Positions 19,253 through 28,430 of a stretch of DNA of 64,000 bases are shown here, in pieces. The notes beneath the pieces were generated by a model. It searched no databases and was not told where the DNA came from. It worked only from the letters and a program-made list of their open reading frames with translations. A program made the translations under genes and the position numbers. Each line of letters starts with the position of its first letter. The stretch's first letter is position 1. The stretch is from an uncultured Pseudacidovorax sp. (lineage in GTDB: Bacteria > Pseudomonadota > Gammaproteobacteria > Burkholderiales > Burkholderiaceae_C): the NCBI RefSeq assembly GCF_913773995.1, contig NZ_CAJYES010000090.1, forward strand, positions 31,498-95,497, written 5' to 3'.

Positions 19253-20173
19253 ATGTACGCCCCCCGTCGCCTGCCGCAGTCCCACTTCGTTCCCGTGCGC
19301 AACCTGCGCTACCACGTGCTCACCTGGGGCACGCCGTCGTCCACGCGCCCGCCGCTGGTGCTGCTGCACGGCTGGATGGACGTGGCGGCCTCCTGGCAGT
19401 TCGTCATCGACGCCCTGGCGCAGGAGCGCTTCGTGGTCGCCCCCGACTGGCGCGGCTTCGGCCAGACAGAGGGCGGCGGCGTCGACAACTACTGGATGCC
19501 GGACTACCTGGCCGACCTCGACTGGCTGCTCGACCACTATGCGGGCGACCATCCGGTGGATCTGGTGGGCCACAGCATGGGTGGCAATGTCGCGATGCAC
19601 TATGCCGGCGTGCGTCCGGAGCGCATCCGGCGCTTGGTCAACCTCGAAGGCTTCGGCATGCCCGCCTATTCGCCAGAGGAGGCCCCCAAGCGCTACGCCC
19701 GCTGGATCGACGAGAACAAGCGGCTGCACGAAGGCGGCATGCGCCTCTCGGGCTACAGCGCGCCCGATGGCGTGGCCCGCCGGCTGATCAAGACCAACCC
19801 TCGGCTGTCACAGGACAAGGCCGACTGGCTCGCGCGGCAGTGGGCACGCCCGGTTCGGCAGGACGACGGCAGCGAACGCTGGGAAATCCAGGGAGACGCC
19901 GCGCACAAGGTGATCAACGCCAACCTCTTCCGCGTCGACGAGACCCTGGCGCTCTATGCCGCCATCACAGCGCCGGTGCTGGCCGTGGTGGCCAGCGACG
20001 ACAGCCTGCATGGCTGGTGGAAGGGTCGCTACACCCTGGACGAGTTCCACCAGCGTCTTCGCGCGCTGCGCGAATGGCACGAGGCACGCGTGGAAGACGC
20101 CGGCCACATGCTGCATCACGACCAGCCCGAACAGGTGGCGTCGCTGATCGAAGCGTTCTTCGCCGCGGGCTAG
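19253..20173 (+). CDS. Alpha/beta-fold hydrolase
   Basis: 306 residues. Oxyanion-hole motif LLHGWMDVAASW, nucleophile elbow GHSMGGN with Ser108, and a catalytic His near residue 285 (DAGHMLHHDQ); the acid is probably in AVVASDDSLHG. No signal peptide. It resembles small-molecule esterases/epoxide-hydrolase relatives, but the substrate is not inferable. It stands alone between the Bug receptor (64 bp upstream) and the signalling cluster (103 bp downstream). Confidence 0.85.
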   Translation: MYAPRRLPQSHFVPVRNLRYHVLTWGTPSSTRPPLVLLHGWMDVAASWQFVIDALAQERFVVAPDWRGFGQTEGGGVDNYWMPDYLADLDWLLDHYAGDHPVDLVGHSMGGNVAMHYAGVRPERIRRLVNLEGFGMPAYSPEEAPKRYARWIDENKRLHEGGMRLSGYSAPDGVARRLIKTNPRLSQDKADWLARQWARPVRQDDGSERWEIQGDAAHKVINANLFRVDETLALYAAITAPVLAVVASDDSLHGWWKGRYTLDEFHQRLRALREWHEARVEDAGHMLHHDQPEQVASLIEAFFAAG

Positions 20174-20276
20174 ATCCCGCCCGCCGGGCCGGGGCGGGAC
20201 AAGCGGCGTTTTCCGACAGTCGGCGTGCACATCCTCGGGCAGACTCGACCGGTTTTGCTCCGATCACGCACCGCCC

Positions 20277-23200
20277 ATGGACCGACGCCCCGCCATCGCC
20301 AACGATGAGTTCCGCCGCCTGCTCAGCCGCAACGTCAAGTTGCCTCTGCTCCTGGGCGGGCTGGGCGCCGTCGTCTTCGTCGCGCTCATCGGCTACCTGC
20401 TGTCGGTCATCAGCTGGGTGGAGCACACCGACCGCGTCACCCGCACTGCCACCGAGACCCAGTTGCTGCAGGCCGACATGCAGGCCGCCGTGCGCGGCTA
20501 CCTGCTGACCGGCAACGGCGCCTTTCTTCAGCCCACCGACGCCGCACGCAACCGCGCCCATTCCCTGCTGGGCGAGTTGCGCGTTCTGGTCTCGGACAAC
20601 CCCCAGCAGGTGCAGCGCGCCACCAAGCTCGACGAGCTGCAGCGCGCGTGGGAAAGCTACGCCGACGAAATCGTGGAGGCCAAGCAGCGCGGCGAAGAGA
20701 TCGGCGACCGCCTGCAGTCCGGCCGCGGCAAACGCCTGGCCGACGAATCCCGCGCCACGCTGGACGCCTTCCTGGGCACCGAGCAGATCCTGCGTGCGGA
20801 GCGCAACCGAAGTGCCAACCGTGCCGCCATCGGCGTGGTCGCCGGCTATCTGCTGCTCAGCGCCCTCATCAGCGTGGTGCTCGCCATCCTGGGCCGGCGC
20901 CAGATGCTTCAGTTGTCCGACCGCTACGGCCGCGCCCTTGCCGAGCAGGCGGAACACGGCGAACGCATGGAGGCGCAGGCCTGGCTGCGGGGTGCCCAGA
21001 ACGAGCTGGCCAGCCGCACGGTGGGTCAGCTCACGGCGCAGCACCTGGGGCGACAGGTGCTGGAGTTCTGCGCCCAGCACCTGCGCAGCGCCGTCGGCGC
21101 GGTCTACGTGCACGACACCGACGGCAGCCTGCGCCGCGTGGCCAGCTACGGCTTCTCGCGCGAGGCCGAAGCCGCGTCGCAGAGCTTCCTGCCGGGCGAA
21201 GGCCTGGTGGGCCAGGCGGCGGCGCGCGGCGAGCTGATGGACGTCACGCCGGTGCCACCCGGCTACCTGCGCGTGAGCTCGGGCCTGGGCGAGGCCCCAC
21301 CGCACACCGTGCTGTTGCTGCCGATCGCGCACGAAGGCCAAGTCAACGGCGTCGTCGAACTGGGTTTGCTCACCTCGCCCTCTGCGCGCGAGCTGGAACT
21401 GCTGCGAAACGTGGCCGAAGACGCAGGCAGCTCCATGGCTGCCGCCCGCTACCGCGAGCGCCTGCAGCAGGTGCTGGCCGAGACCCAGCAGCTCAACGAG
21501 GAGCTCCAGGTGCAGCAGGAAGAGCTGCGCACGGCCAACGAGGAGCTCGAGGAGCAGTCCCGCGCCCTCACCGAAAGCCAGGTCAACCTCGAGAACCAGC
21601 AGGCCGAGCTGGAGCAGATCAACAGCCAGCTGGCCGAGCGCACCGAGCAGCTCGACCAGCGCAACGCGGCGCTGCGCCGCGCCCAGTCCGACCTGGAAGA
21701 ACGCGCCGACGCCCTGGCGCGCGCCAGCCGCTACAAGTCGGAGTTCCTGGCCAACATGTCGCACGAGTTGCGCACGCCGCTGAACAGTGTACTGATCCTT
21801 TCCAAGCTGCTGGCCGACAACAGCCAGGGCAACCTGAGCGAGGAGCAGGTGCGCTTCGCGCGCTCGATCCACGACTCGGGCAACGACCTACTCACGCTGA
21901 TCAACGACGTGCTGGACATCGCCAAGGTCGAGGCCGGCCGGCTGGACATCCATGCCGAATTCCTGCCCGTGGCGCGGTTGGTGGACTCGCTGCAATCCAC
22001 CTTCACGCCGCTGGCACAGAACAAGTCGCTGGCGCTGCGCATCGAGGTCTCGCCGGACGCGCCGGCCCACCTCATCTCCGACCGGCAGCGGGTGGAGCAG
22101 ATCCTCAAGAACCTGCTTTCCAACGCCATCAAGTTCACCGACCGGGGCGAGGTGCTGCTGAGCGTGCAGCCCGGTCCGCAGGGCGGCGTGCGCTTCGACG
22201 TGCGCGACTCCGGCATCGGCATCGCCCCGGACCAGCAGGCGCTGATCTTCGAGGCCTTCCACCAGGCCGACGGCACCACCAGCCGCAAGTACGGCGGCAC
22301 GGGGCTGGGGCTGTCGATCTCGCGTGACCTGACGCGCCTGCTCGGCGGCACCCTCACCGTCAGCAGCGAACTGGGCCAGGGCAGCACCTTCACGCTGAGC
22401 CTGCCGGCCGACGTCGCGCAGCGCCTGGAGGGCGACGACGCCGCACCGCTGCCGCGCAGCAGCACCGCGGCGCCAGCGCCAGTGGCCCTGGCGCCGCTGC
22501 CCGTCCCTGCCCAGGCCGCACCGCCCACACCGCAGCCGGCACCGGCCCCGACCTTCGCCGATGACCGCGGCCAGCTGGAGGACGACGTCCGGCGCGTGCT
22601 GGTGATCGAGGACGAACCGCAGTTCGCCCGCATCCTGTACGACCTGGCGCACGAATACGGCTGGCGCTGCCTGGTGGCCCACGGCGCCGCCGACGGCTTC
22701 GCGCTGGCGCAGGAGCTGCAGCCGCACGCCATCCTGCTGGACATGCGCCTGCCCGATAGCTCAGGCCTTGCCGTGCTGCAGCAGCTCAAGGACGACGCGG
22801 GCACCCGCCACATCCCGGTGCACGTGGTCTCGGCGCAGGACCAGGCCGAGGCGGCACTGCACATGGGCGCCGTGGGCTATGCGCTCAAGCCCACCACGCG
22901 CGAGCAGCTGCAGGCCGTGTTCTCGCGGCTGGAGGCGCGCCTGGCGCAGAAGGTCAAGCAGGTGCTGCTGGTGGAAGACGACGACGTGCAGCGCGAAAGC
23001 GTGGTGCACCTGATCGGCGACGACGACGTGGCCATCACCGCCGTCGGCACCGGCGAGGAGGCCCTGGCGCTGCTGCGCGAACGGGTCTTCGACTGCATGA
23101 TCACCGACCTGCGCCTGCCCGACATGCAGGGCGGCGAACTGCTGCAGCGGATGTCGTCGGAAGAGATCTGCTCCTTCCCGCCCGTCATCGTCTACACCGG

Positions 23201-23771
23201 CCGCAACCTCACGCGCGACGAGGAGGCCGAGCTGCTGCGCTATTCGCGCTCGATCATCATCAAGGGCGCCCGTTCGCCCGAGCGGCTGCTGGACGAAGTG
23301 ACGCTGTTCCTGCACAAGGTGGAGTCGCAGCTGTCGGCCGAGCGCCAGAGCATGCTGCGCACGGCCCGCGAGCGCGACCGCGTGTTCGAAGGCCGGCGCA
23401 TCCTGCTGGTGGACGACGATGTGCGCAACATCTTCGCCCTCACCAGCGCGCTGGAGCAGCGCGGCGCCAAGATCGAGGTCGCGCGCAACGGCCGCGAGGC
23501 GCTGCACAAGCTCGACGCCGTGCCCGACATCGACCTGGTGCTGATGGACGTGATGATGCCGGAGATGGACGGGCTGGAGGCCACGCGCCGCCTGCGCAGC
23601 GATCCGCGCTTCCGCAAGCTGCCGGTCATCACCGTCACGGCCAAGGCCATGAAGGACGATCAGGAACAGTGCCTCGCCGCGGGTGCCAGCGACTACCTGG
23701 CCAAGCCCATCGATCTCGACCGACTGTTCTCGCTGCTGCGGGTGTGGATGCCGCACATGGAGCGACTGTGA
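20277..23771 (+). CDS. CHASE3-GAF hybrid histidine kinase with three receiver domains
   Basis: 1164 residues. Order: transmembrane helix (~21-42), CHASE3-like extracytoplasmic domain (~45-180), second helix (~183-207), GAF (~243-395), long coiled coil (~395-485), HisKA with phospho-acceptor His496 (NMSHELRTPLNS), HATPase_c (~600-715), Pro/Ala linker, then three receivers with phospho-acceptors Asp822, Asp944 and Asp1091. No HPt domain. It initiates a four-gene run whose members overlap (kinase/cheR TGA within GTGA; cheR/cheB TGATG; cheB/REC-kinase 11 bp). The signal sensed is unknown. Confidence 0.9.
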   Translation: MDRRPAIANDEFRRLLSRNVKLPLLLGGLGAVVFVALIGYLLSVISWVEHTDRVTRTATETQLLQADMQAAVRGYLLTGNGAFLQPTDAARNRAHSLLGELRVLVSDNPQQVQRATKLDELQRAWESYADEIVEAKQRGEEIGDRLQSGRGKRLADESRATLDAFLGTEQILRAERNRSANRAAIGVVAGYLLLSALISVVLAILGRRQMLQLSDRYGRALAEQAEHGERMEAQAWLRGAQNELASRTVGQLTAQHLGRQVLEFCAQHLRSAVGAVYVHDTDGSLRRVASYGFSREAEAASQSFLPGEGLVGQAAARGELMDVTPVPPGYLRVSSGLGEAPPHTVLLLPIAHEGQVNGVVELGLLTSPSARELELLRNVAEDAGSSMAAARYRERLQQVLAETQQLNEELQVQQEELRTANEELEEQSRALTESQVNLENQQAELEQINSQLAERTEQLDQRNAALRRAQSDLEERADALARASRYKSEFLANMSHELRTPLNSVLILSKLLADNSQGNLSEEQVRFARSIHDSGNDLLTLINDVLDIAKVEAGRLDIHAEFLPVARLVDSLQSTFTPLAQNKSLALRIEVSPDAPAHLISDRQRVEQILKNLLSNAIKFTDRGEVLLSVQPGPQGGVRFDVRDSGIGIAPDQQALIFEAFHQADGTTSRKYGGTGLGLSISRDLTRLLGGTLTVSSELGQGSTFTLSLPADVAQRLEGDDAAPLPRSSTAAPAPVALAPLPVPAQAAPPTPQPAPAPTFADDRGQLEDDVRRVLVIEDEPQFARILYDLAHEYGWRCLVAHGAADGFALAQELQPHAILLDMRLPDSSGLAVLQQLKDDAGTRHIPVHVVSAQDQAEAALHMGAVGYALKPTTREQLQAVFSRLEARLAQKVKQVLLVEDDDVQRESVVHLIGDDDVAITAVGTGEEALALLRERVFDCMITDLRLPDMQGGELLQRMSSEEICSFPPVIVYTGRNLTRDEEAELLRYSRSIIIKGARSPERLLDEVTLFLHKVESQLSAERQSMLRTARERDRVFEGRRILLVDDDVRNIFALTSALEQRGAKIEVARNGREALHKLDAVPDIDLVLMDVMMPEMDGLEATRRLRSDPRFRKLPVITVTAKAMKDDQEQCLAAGASDYLAKPIDLDRLFSLLRVWMPHMERL

Positions 23772-24688
23772 GCGCCCACACCACAGGCGAAGCCGACGGG
23801 GGTCGGACGGGTCTGCGCTCGTCGGACGTCACCGGGACCGCAGCCGACGCCACCCGCCCCGCGCCGCCGCCGCCCAGCGCATCGGACATCGAACTGCGCC
23901 TGCTGATGGAGGCCATCTACCTGCGCTACAGCCACGACTTCCGCGACTACACCGGCGCATCGCAGAAGCGGCGCGTGCACTACGCGCTGGAGCAGATGGG
24001 CTATCGCAGCATCTCGGCGCTGCAGGAGCAGGTGCTTCGCGACGACCAGGTCTTCGGCCGACTGCTGCAGTACCTCACCGTGCCGGTCAGCGAGATGTTC
24101 CGCGACCCGGACTACTTCCTCGCGCTGCGCCAGCAGGTGGTGCCGGTGCTGCACACCTATCCGTCGATCAAGGTCTGGGTGGCCGGCTGCAGCACGGGCG
24201 AGGAGGTCTACTCCCTGGCCATCCTGCTGCGCGAAGAAGGGCTGCTGGAGCGCTCGCTGATCTACGCCACCGACATCAATCCGCAGTCGCTGGAGAAGGC
24301 GCGCCAGGGGATCTTCCCGGCCGATGCAGTGCGCGAGTACACGGCCAACTACCAGCGCGCCGGTGGTCGCAAGTCCTTTTCCGACTACTACACCGCGGCC
24401 TATGGCGGCGCGCGCTTCGACCCCGCTCTGCGGACCAACGTGATCTTTGCCGACCACAGCCTGGCCACCGACAGCGTGTTCGCCGAGACGCACCTCGTCT
24501 CCTGCCGCAACGTGCTGATCTACTTCAACCGCCGGCTGCAGGACCGCGCGCTGGGCCTGTTCCACGACTCGCTGTGCCACCGCGGCTTCCTCGGCCTGGG
24601 CTCGAAGGAGAGTGTGGATTTCTCCGCCTTTGCCGAGCGCTTCGCGCCGGTGGCGCGGGCGGAACGCATCTTCCGCAAGGCCGCCTGA
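23768..24688 (+). CDS. cheR: CheR-type protein-glutamate O-methyltransferase
   Basis: 306 residues from a GTG start that overlaps the kinase stop. A ~40-residue Ser/Thr/Pro-rich N-terminus precedes the CheR N-domain (~45-100) and the SAM-binding methyltransferase domain (WVAGCSTGEEVYSLAI; SCRNVLIYF near the active site). Classical CheR methylates chemoreceptor glutamates. No methyl-accepting protein is encoded nearby, so the target may be the adjacent kinase or an unlinked receptor. It is paired with cheB downstream (1-bp overlap). Confidence 0.9.
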   Translation: MSAHTTGEADGGRTGLRSSDVTGTAADATRPAPPPPSASDIELRLLMEAIYLRYSHDFRDYTGASQKRRVHYALEQMGYRSISALQEQVLRDDQVFGRLLQYLTVPVSEMFRDPDYFLALRQQVVPVLHTYPSIKVWVAGCSTGEEVYSLAILLREEGLLERSLIYATDINPQSLEKARQGIFPADAVREYTANYQRAGGRKSFSDYYTAAYGGARFDPALRTNVIFADHSLATDSVFAETHLVSCRNVLIYFNRRLQDRALGLFHDSLCHRGFLGLGSKESVDFSAFAERFAPVARAERIFRKAA

Positions 24689-25356
24689 TGTCCGCGCCTC
24701 GCCACCCGCCCACCGTGCGCGGCACCGAACCGGACCGCGGCCTGCTCGAGGACGGCGAAGTCGATCCGGGCGCGTTGCGGCGCGTGGACGCCGTGGTGGT
24801 GGGTGCTTCCGCCGGCGGCGTCGATGCCCTGCTGCGCCTGACTGCCGCGCTGCCCACGCCCTGGCACCTGCCGCTGGTGGCGGTTCTCCACCTGCCGCAG
24901 GACCGCGAAAGTCGCCTGGCGGACATCTTTGCCCACCGCCTGCCCATGGCCGTGTGCGAAGCGCGGGACAAGGCGGCGGTCGCCGCCGGCACATTGCACT
25001 TCGCGCCGCCCGGCTATCACCTCTTCATCGAGACAGACCACCACTTCTCGCTGAGCTGCGAGCCGCCTGTGCATTTCTCCCGACCGTCGATCGACCTCCT
25101 GATGAGTTCCGCGGCCGACGCCTACGGGCCCCGGGTGGCGGGCCTGCTGCTCACGGGTGCGAACGAGGATGGCGCGCGCGGCCTGGCGGACATCGGCCTG
25201 GCGGGCGGCCTCACCGCCGTACAGTCGCCGAGCGAAGCCATGGCGCCCCAGATGCCCCGATCCGCCCTGGCCCTGTGCCAGCCCGATTTCGTCCTTCCCT
25301 TGGCCCACCTGCGCCGGCTGCTGATCCTGCTCGACGCCCAGCACCATGCCCACTGA
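24688..25356 (+). CDS. cheB: CheB-type methylesterase domain protein lacking a receiver
   Basis: 222 residues containing only the CheB catalytic domain: VVVGASAGGVDALL (nucleophile Ser), HLPQDRESRLADIFAHR (catalytic His region) and LLTGANEDGARGLADI (catalytic Asp). Classical CheB has an N-terminal receiver that gates the enzyme; here that place is taken by ~40 non-conserved residues. Activity must therefore be controlled otherwise, perhaps by the receiver of the next gene (overlap 11 bp). It removes methyl groups or deamidates glutamines on a target not encoded here. Confidence 0.88.
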   Translation: MSAPRHPPTVRGTEPDRGLLEDGEVDPGALRRVDAVVVGASAGGVDALLRLTAALPTPWHLPLVAVLHLPQDRESRLADIFAHRLPMAVCEARDKAAVAAGTLHFAPPGYHLFIETDHHFSLSCEPPVHFSRPSIDLLMSSAADAYGPRVAGLLLTGANEDGARGLADIGLAGGLTAVQSPSEAMAPQMPRSALALCQPDFVLPLAHLRRLLILLDAQHHAH

Positions 25357-26569
25357 CCCGTCCGAGATCGAAACCAAGCTGCTGATCGTCGACGACCTGC
25401 AGGAGAACCTGATCGCGCTCGAAGCGCTGATCCGTGACCCGGGGCGCCGCGTGTTCCAGGCGCGCTCGGGCGACGAGGCGCTCGCGCTGATGCTGGAGCA
25501 CGAGTTCGCCCTGGCGGTGCTGGATGTGCAGATGCCCGGCATGAACGGCTTCGAGCTGGCCGAGCTGATGCGCGGCACCGAGCGCACGCGCACCATCCCG
25601 ATCATCTTCGTCAGCGCCGCCGGCCGCGAGCTCAACTACGCCTTCCAGGGTTACGAGAGCGGCGCCGTCGACTTCCTGCACAAACCGCTGGACGCGCACA
25701 TGGTGCGCAGCAAGGTCAGCGTCTTCGTCGAGCTCTACCACGGCCGCATGGCGCTCAAGCGCGAGATGGACGCGCTGGCCACGCTGCACCGCGAGCAGCA
25801 GGCGCTGGTGGCCGAGTTGCGCGAGGCGCGCGCCGACCTGGAGCGCGCGGTGCGCATGCGCGACGACTTCATGTCCATGGTCTCGCACGAACTGCGCACG
25901 CCGCTTAACACGCTCTACCTGGAAACGCAGGTGCGCAAGATGCACCTGGCGCGCGGCCACATGTTCTTCTTCACGCCCGAGCGGCTGAAGGAGACGGCCG
26001 AGCGCGACCAGCGCCAGATCCAGGCCATGGTCCGCCTGATCGACGACCTGCTGGACGTCACCCGCATGCGCAACGGACGCCTGTCGATGAGCCCTCAGGC
26101 CTTCGACCTGAGCGCCATGGCCCGCCGTGTGGTCGCCGCGCTCGCACAGCAGGCGGAGGCGGCGGGCACCACCATCCATTTGGAGGCGGCCGAGCCGCTG
26201 ACCGGCGTGTGGGACGAGTTCCGCCTGGAGCAGGTGCTGACCAACCTGCTGACCAACGCCCTGCGTTATGGCGGCGGCAAGCCGGTGGACGTGCACGTCG
26301 GGCTGCGCGGCGAAGAGGCGGTGATGAGCGTGCGCGATCGCGGCATCGGCATCGCGCCCGAGGACCAGGCCCGCATCTTCCAGCAGTTCGAGCGCGCCGA
26401 ATCGGGTCGCCGCGAGGTGGCCAGCGGCCTGGGTCTGGGTCTGTTCATCACGCAGCAGATCGTGCAGGGCCACGGCGGCCGCATCGAACTGGAGAGCGCA
26501 CCGGGCCAAGGCTCCGCCTTCCATGTGGTGTTGCCCTTCGAGCCGCCCTCGGCCGAAGACGCCGCGTGA
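25346..26569 (+). CDS. Receiver-histidine kinase hybrid (soluble)
   Basis: 407 residues, no membrane segment. An N-terminal receiver (LLIVDDLQENL, Asp60) is followed by a coiled coil (~130-170), HisKA (His181 in MVSHELRTPLNTL) and HATPase_c (RDRGIGIAPEDQARIFQQF, GLGLGLFI). The REC-before-kinase order lets an upstream kinase tune its activity, fitting a phosphorelay with the CHASE3-GAF kinase. It is the last gene of the signalling operon; prfB follows 46 bp later. Confidence 0.9.
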   Translation: MPTDPSEIETKLLIVDDLQENLIALEALIRDPGRRVFQARSGDEALALMLEHEFALAVLDVQMPGMNGFELAELMRGTERTRTIPIIFVSAAGRELNYAFQGYESGAVDFLHKPLDAHMVRSKVSVFVELYHGRMALKREMDALATLHREQQALVAELREARADLERAVRMRDDFMSMVSHELRTPLNTLYLETQVRKMHLARGHMFFFTPERLKETAERDQRQIQAMVRLIDDLLDVTRMRNGRLSMSPQAFDLSAMARRVVAALAQQAEAAGTTIHLEAAEPLTGVWDEFRLEQVLTNLLTNALRYGGGKPVDVHVGLRGEEAVMSVRDRGIGIAPEDQARIFQQFERAESGRREVASGLGLGLFITQQIVQGHGGRIELESAPGQGSAFHVVLPFEPPSAEDAA

Positions 26570-26615
26570 GAAAATCCCGCGTTTCCCCGAATACCCGCAA
26601 GAACAGGATCGAACC

Positions 26616-27720
26616 ATGGACGCAGAACAGATCAACCTCATTGGCACCACCCTGGCCGACCTGAGCACCCGGACGGCCGACTTGCGGAGGTATCTTTGAC
26701 TTCGATGCCAAAGCCGAACGCCTGAGGACCGTCAACGCCTCGCTGGAGGACCCGTCGGTCTGGAACGACCCCAAGAAGGCCCAGGAGCTGGGCAAGGAAA
26801 AGAAGGCGCTGGACGGCGTGGTGCTGGTCATCCAGCGCCTGGAGCGCGAGCTGGCCGACAACACCGAGCTCTACGAGATGAGCAAGGAAGAAGGCGACGA
26901 GGCGGGCCTGAAGGCCATCGCCGACGATGCCGAGGAGCTGCGCAAGGAGATTGAGCAGCTCGAGTTCCGCCGCATGTTCAACAACCCGGCCGACCCCAAC
27001 AACTGCTTCGTCGACATCCAGGCCGGTGCCGGCGGTACTGAGGCGCAGGACTGGGCCAGCATGCTGCTGCGCCAGTACCTCAAGTACGCCGAGCGCAAGG
27101 GCTTCAAGACCACGGTCGAGGACGAATCCCCCGGTGAAACCGCGGGCATCAAGAGCGCCACGATCAAGGTGGAGGGCGAGTACGCCTTCGGCCTGCTGCG
27201 CACCGAGACCGGCGTGCACCGCCTGGTGCGCAAGTCGCCCTTCGACTCGTCGGGGGGGCGCCACACCAGTTTCGCCTCGCTGTTCGTCTATCCGGAAATC
27301 GACGACTCCATCGAGATCGAGATCAACCCCTCGGATGTGCGTGTGGACACCTACCGCGCCAGCGGCGCTGGCGGCCAGCACATCAACAAGACCGACTCGG
27401 CGGTGCGCCTGACGCACTTGCCGACCGGCATCGTGGTGCAGTGCCAGGACGGCCGCAGCCAGCACAGCAACCGCGACGTGGCCTGGAAGCGGCTGCGCTC
27501 GCGTCTGTACGACTTCGAGATGCGCAAGCGCCTCGAGGAGCAGCAGAAGCTGGAGGACAGCAAGACCGACGTCGGCTGGGGCCACCAGATCCGCAGCTAC
27601 GTGCTGGACAACAGCCGCATCAAGGACCTGCGCACCGGCGTCGAGATCTCGGCCACGCAGAAGGTGCTCGACGGCGACCTGGATCCGTTCATCGAAGCCT
27701 CGCTGAAACAGGGCGTCTGA
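26616..27720 (+). CDS. prfB: Peptide chain release factor 2, expressed by +1 frameshift
   Basis: RF2 terminates translation at UGA and UAA. The gene is in two frames: 26616-26696 (27 codons, ending CTT) meets an in-frame TGA at 26697-26699, and the ribosome must slip +1 to continue from 26698 to the stop at 27718-27720. The full product is 367 residues, the normal RF2 length. It carries the stop-codon-reading SPF tripeptide (~207-209) and the catalytic GGQ (~252-254). The break is the conserved autoregulatory site, not a mutation or sequencing error. Confidence 0.96.
26686..26700 (+). promoter_or_regulatory. prfB programmed +1 frameshift site
   Basis: An SD-like GGAGG at 26686-26690 lies three bases before the slippery CTT-TGA-C (26694-26700). 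This is the classic RF2 autoregulation signal. When RF2 is scarce the ribosome pauses at UGA and slips forward one base into the main frame. Confidence 0.93.
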
Positions 27721-28430
27721 TGCCCGACCGCAGCCCGCGTCCCGAGGGTGCCGCCCTGTCCGTGCAAGCCCTCATCTTCGACATGGACGGCACCATGATC
27801 GACTCCATGCCCTGGCATGCGAAGTCGTGGGTGGCCTTTGCCCAGCGGCATGGCATCACCATGCCGGCCGAGGAGATCCTGCGCCGCACCACGGGCCGCA
27901 CCGGCACCGAGTGCATGCGCGAGGTCTTCGAGCGCGAGCTGCCACCGGACGAATGCCTGGCGCTGGTCAACGAGAAGGAAGCGATCTACCGCGAACTTTT
28001 CGACGGTCCCTTCGCCGAGGTCGCGGGCTTCACCGCCTTCGCGCGGCAGGCCGCAGCCCGCGAGTTGAAGATCGCCGTCGGCACCGCCGGCGACCGGCAC
28101 AACATCGCCTTCGCCCTTGAACGCCTGAAGATGGACCCGCCGCCGCTGGCCATCGTCGGCGGCGACGAGGGCCTGCGCGGCAAGCCCGAACCCGACATCT
28201 TTCTCGAAGCGGCCCGCCGCATCGACGCCGATCCCGCGCGCTGCATCGTCTTCGAGGACGCGCCCTTCGGCATCGAGGCCGCGCGCCGCGCCGGCATGCA
28301 TGCGGTGGCCGTGTGCAGCACCCACCGCGCCGACGAACTCGCCGGTCCGCATGTGATCGCGACCGTGCGCGACTACCACTTTCTCCTCCGCTCAAATTTT
28401 CTGGAGACGCTCGATGTTGCTCTCTCGTGA
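27720..28430 (+). CDS. HAD-superfamily phosphatase/phosphoglucomutase-like
   Basis: 236 residues. Motif I FDMDGTMIDS with the nucleophile Asp, motif II near GTAGDR, and motif III/IV KPEPDIFLEAARR...VFEDAPFGIEAA. This is subfamily I with an alpha-helical cap, like beta-phosphoglucomutase and phosphoglycolate phosphatase. The substrate is uncertain. The start ATG overlaps the prfB stop by one base (TGATG), and the end overlaps pepN by 17 bp, so it is translated with its neighbours. Confidence 0.85.
   Translation: MPDRSPRPEGAALSVQALIFDMDGTMIDSMPWHAKSWVAFAQRHGITMPAEEILRRTTGRTGTECMREVFERELPPDECLALVNEKEAIYRELFDGPFAEVAGFTAFARQAAARELKIAVGTAGDRHNIAFALERLKMDPPPLAIVGGDEGLRGKPEPDIFLEAARRIDADPARCIVFEDAPFGIEAARRAGMHAVAVCSTHRADELAGPHVIATVRDYHFLLRSNFLETLDVALS

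Noticed and set aside
26616..26699. Possible frameshift mutation in prfB
   Set aside because: The TGA follows CTT with a GGAGG just upstream, the conserved programmed +1 site; downstream RF2 is intact.
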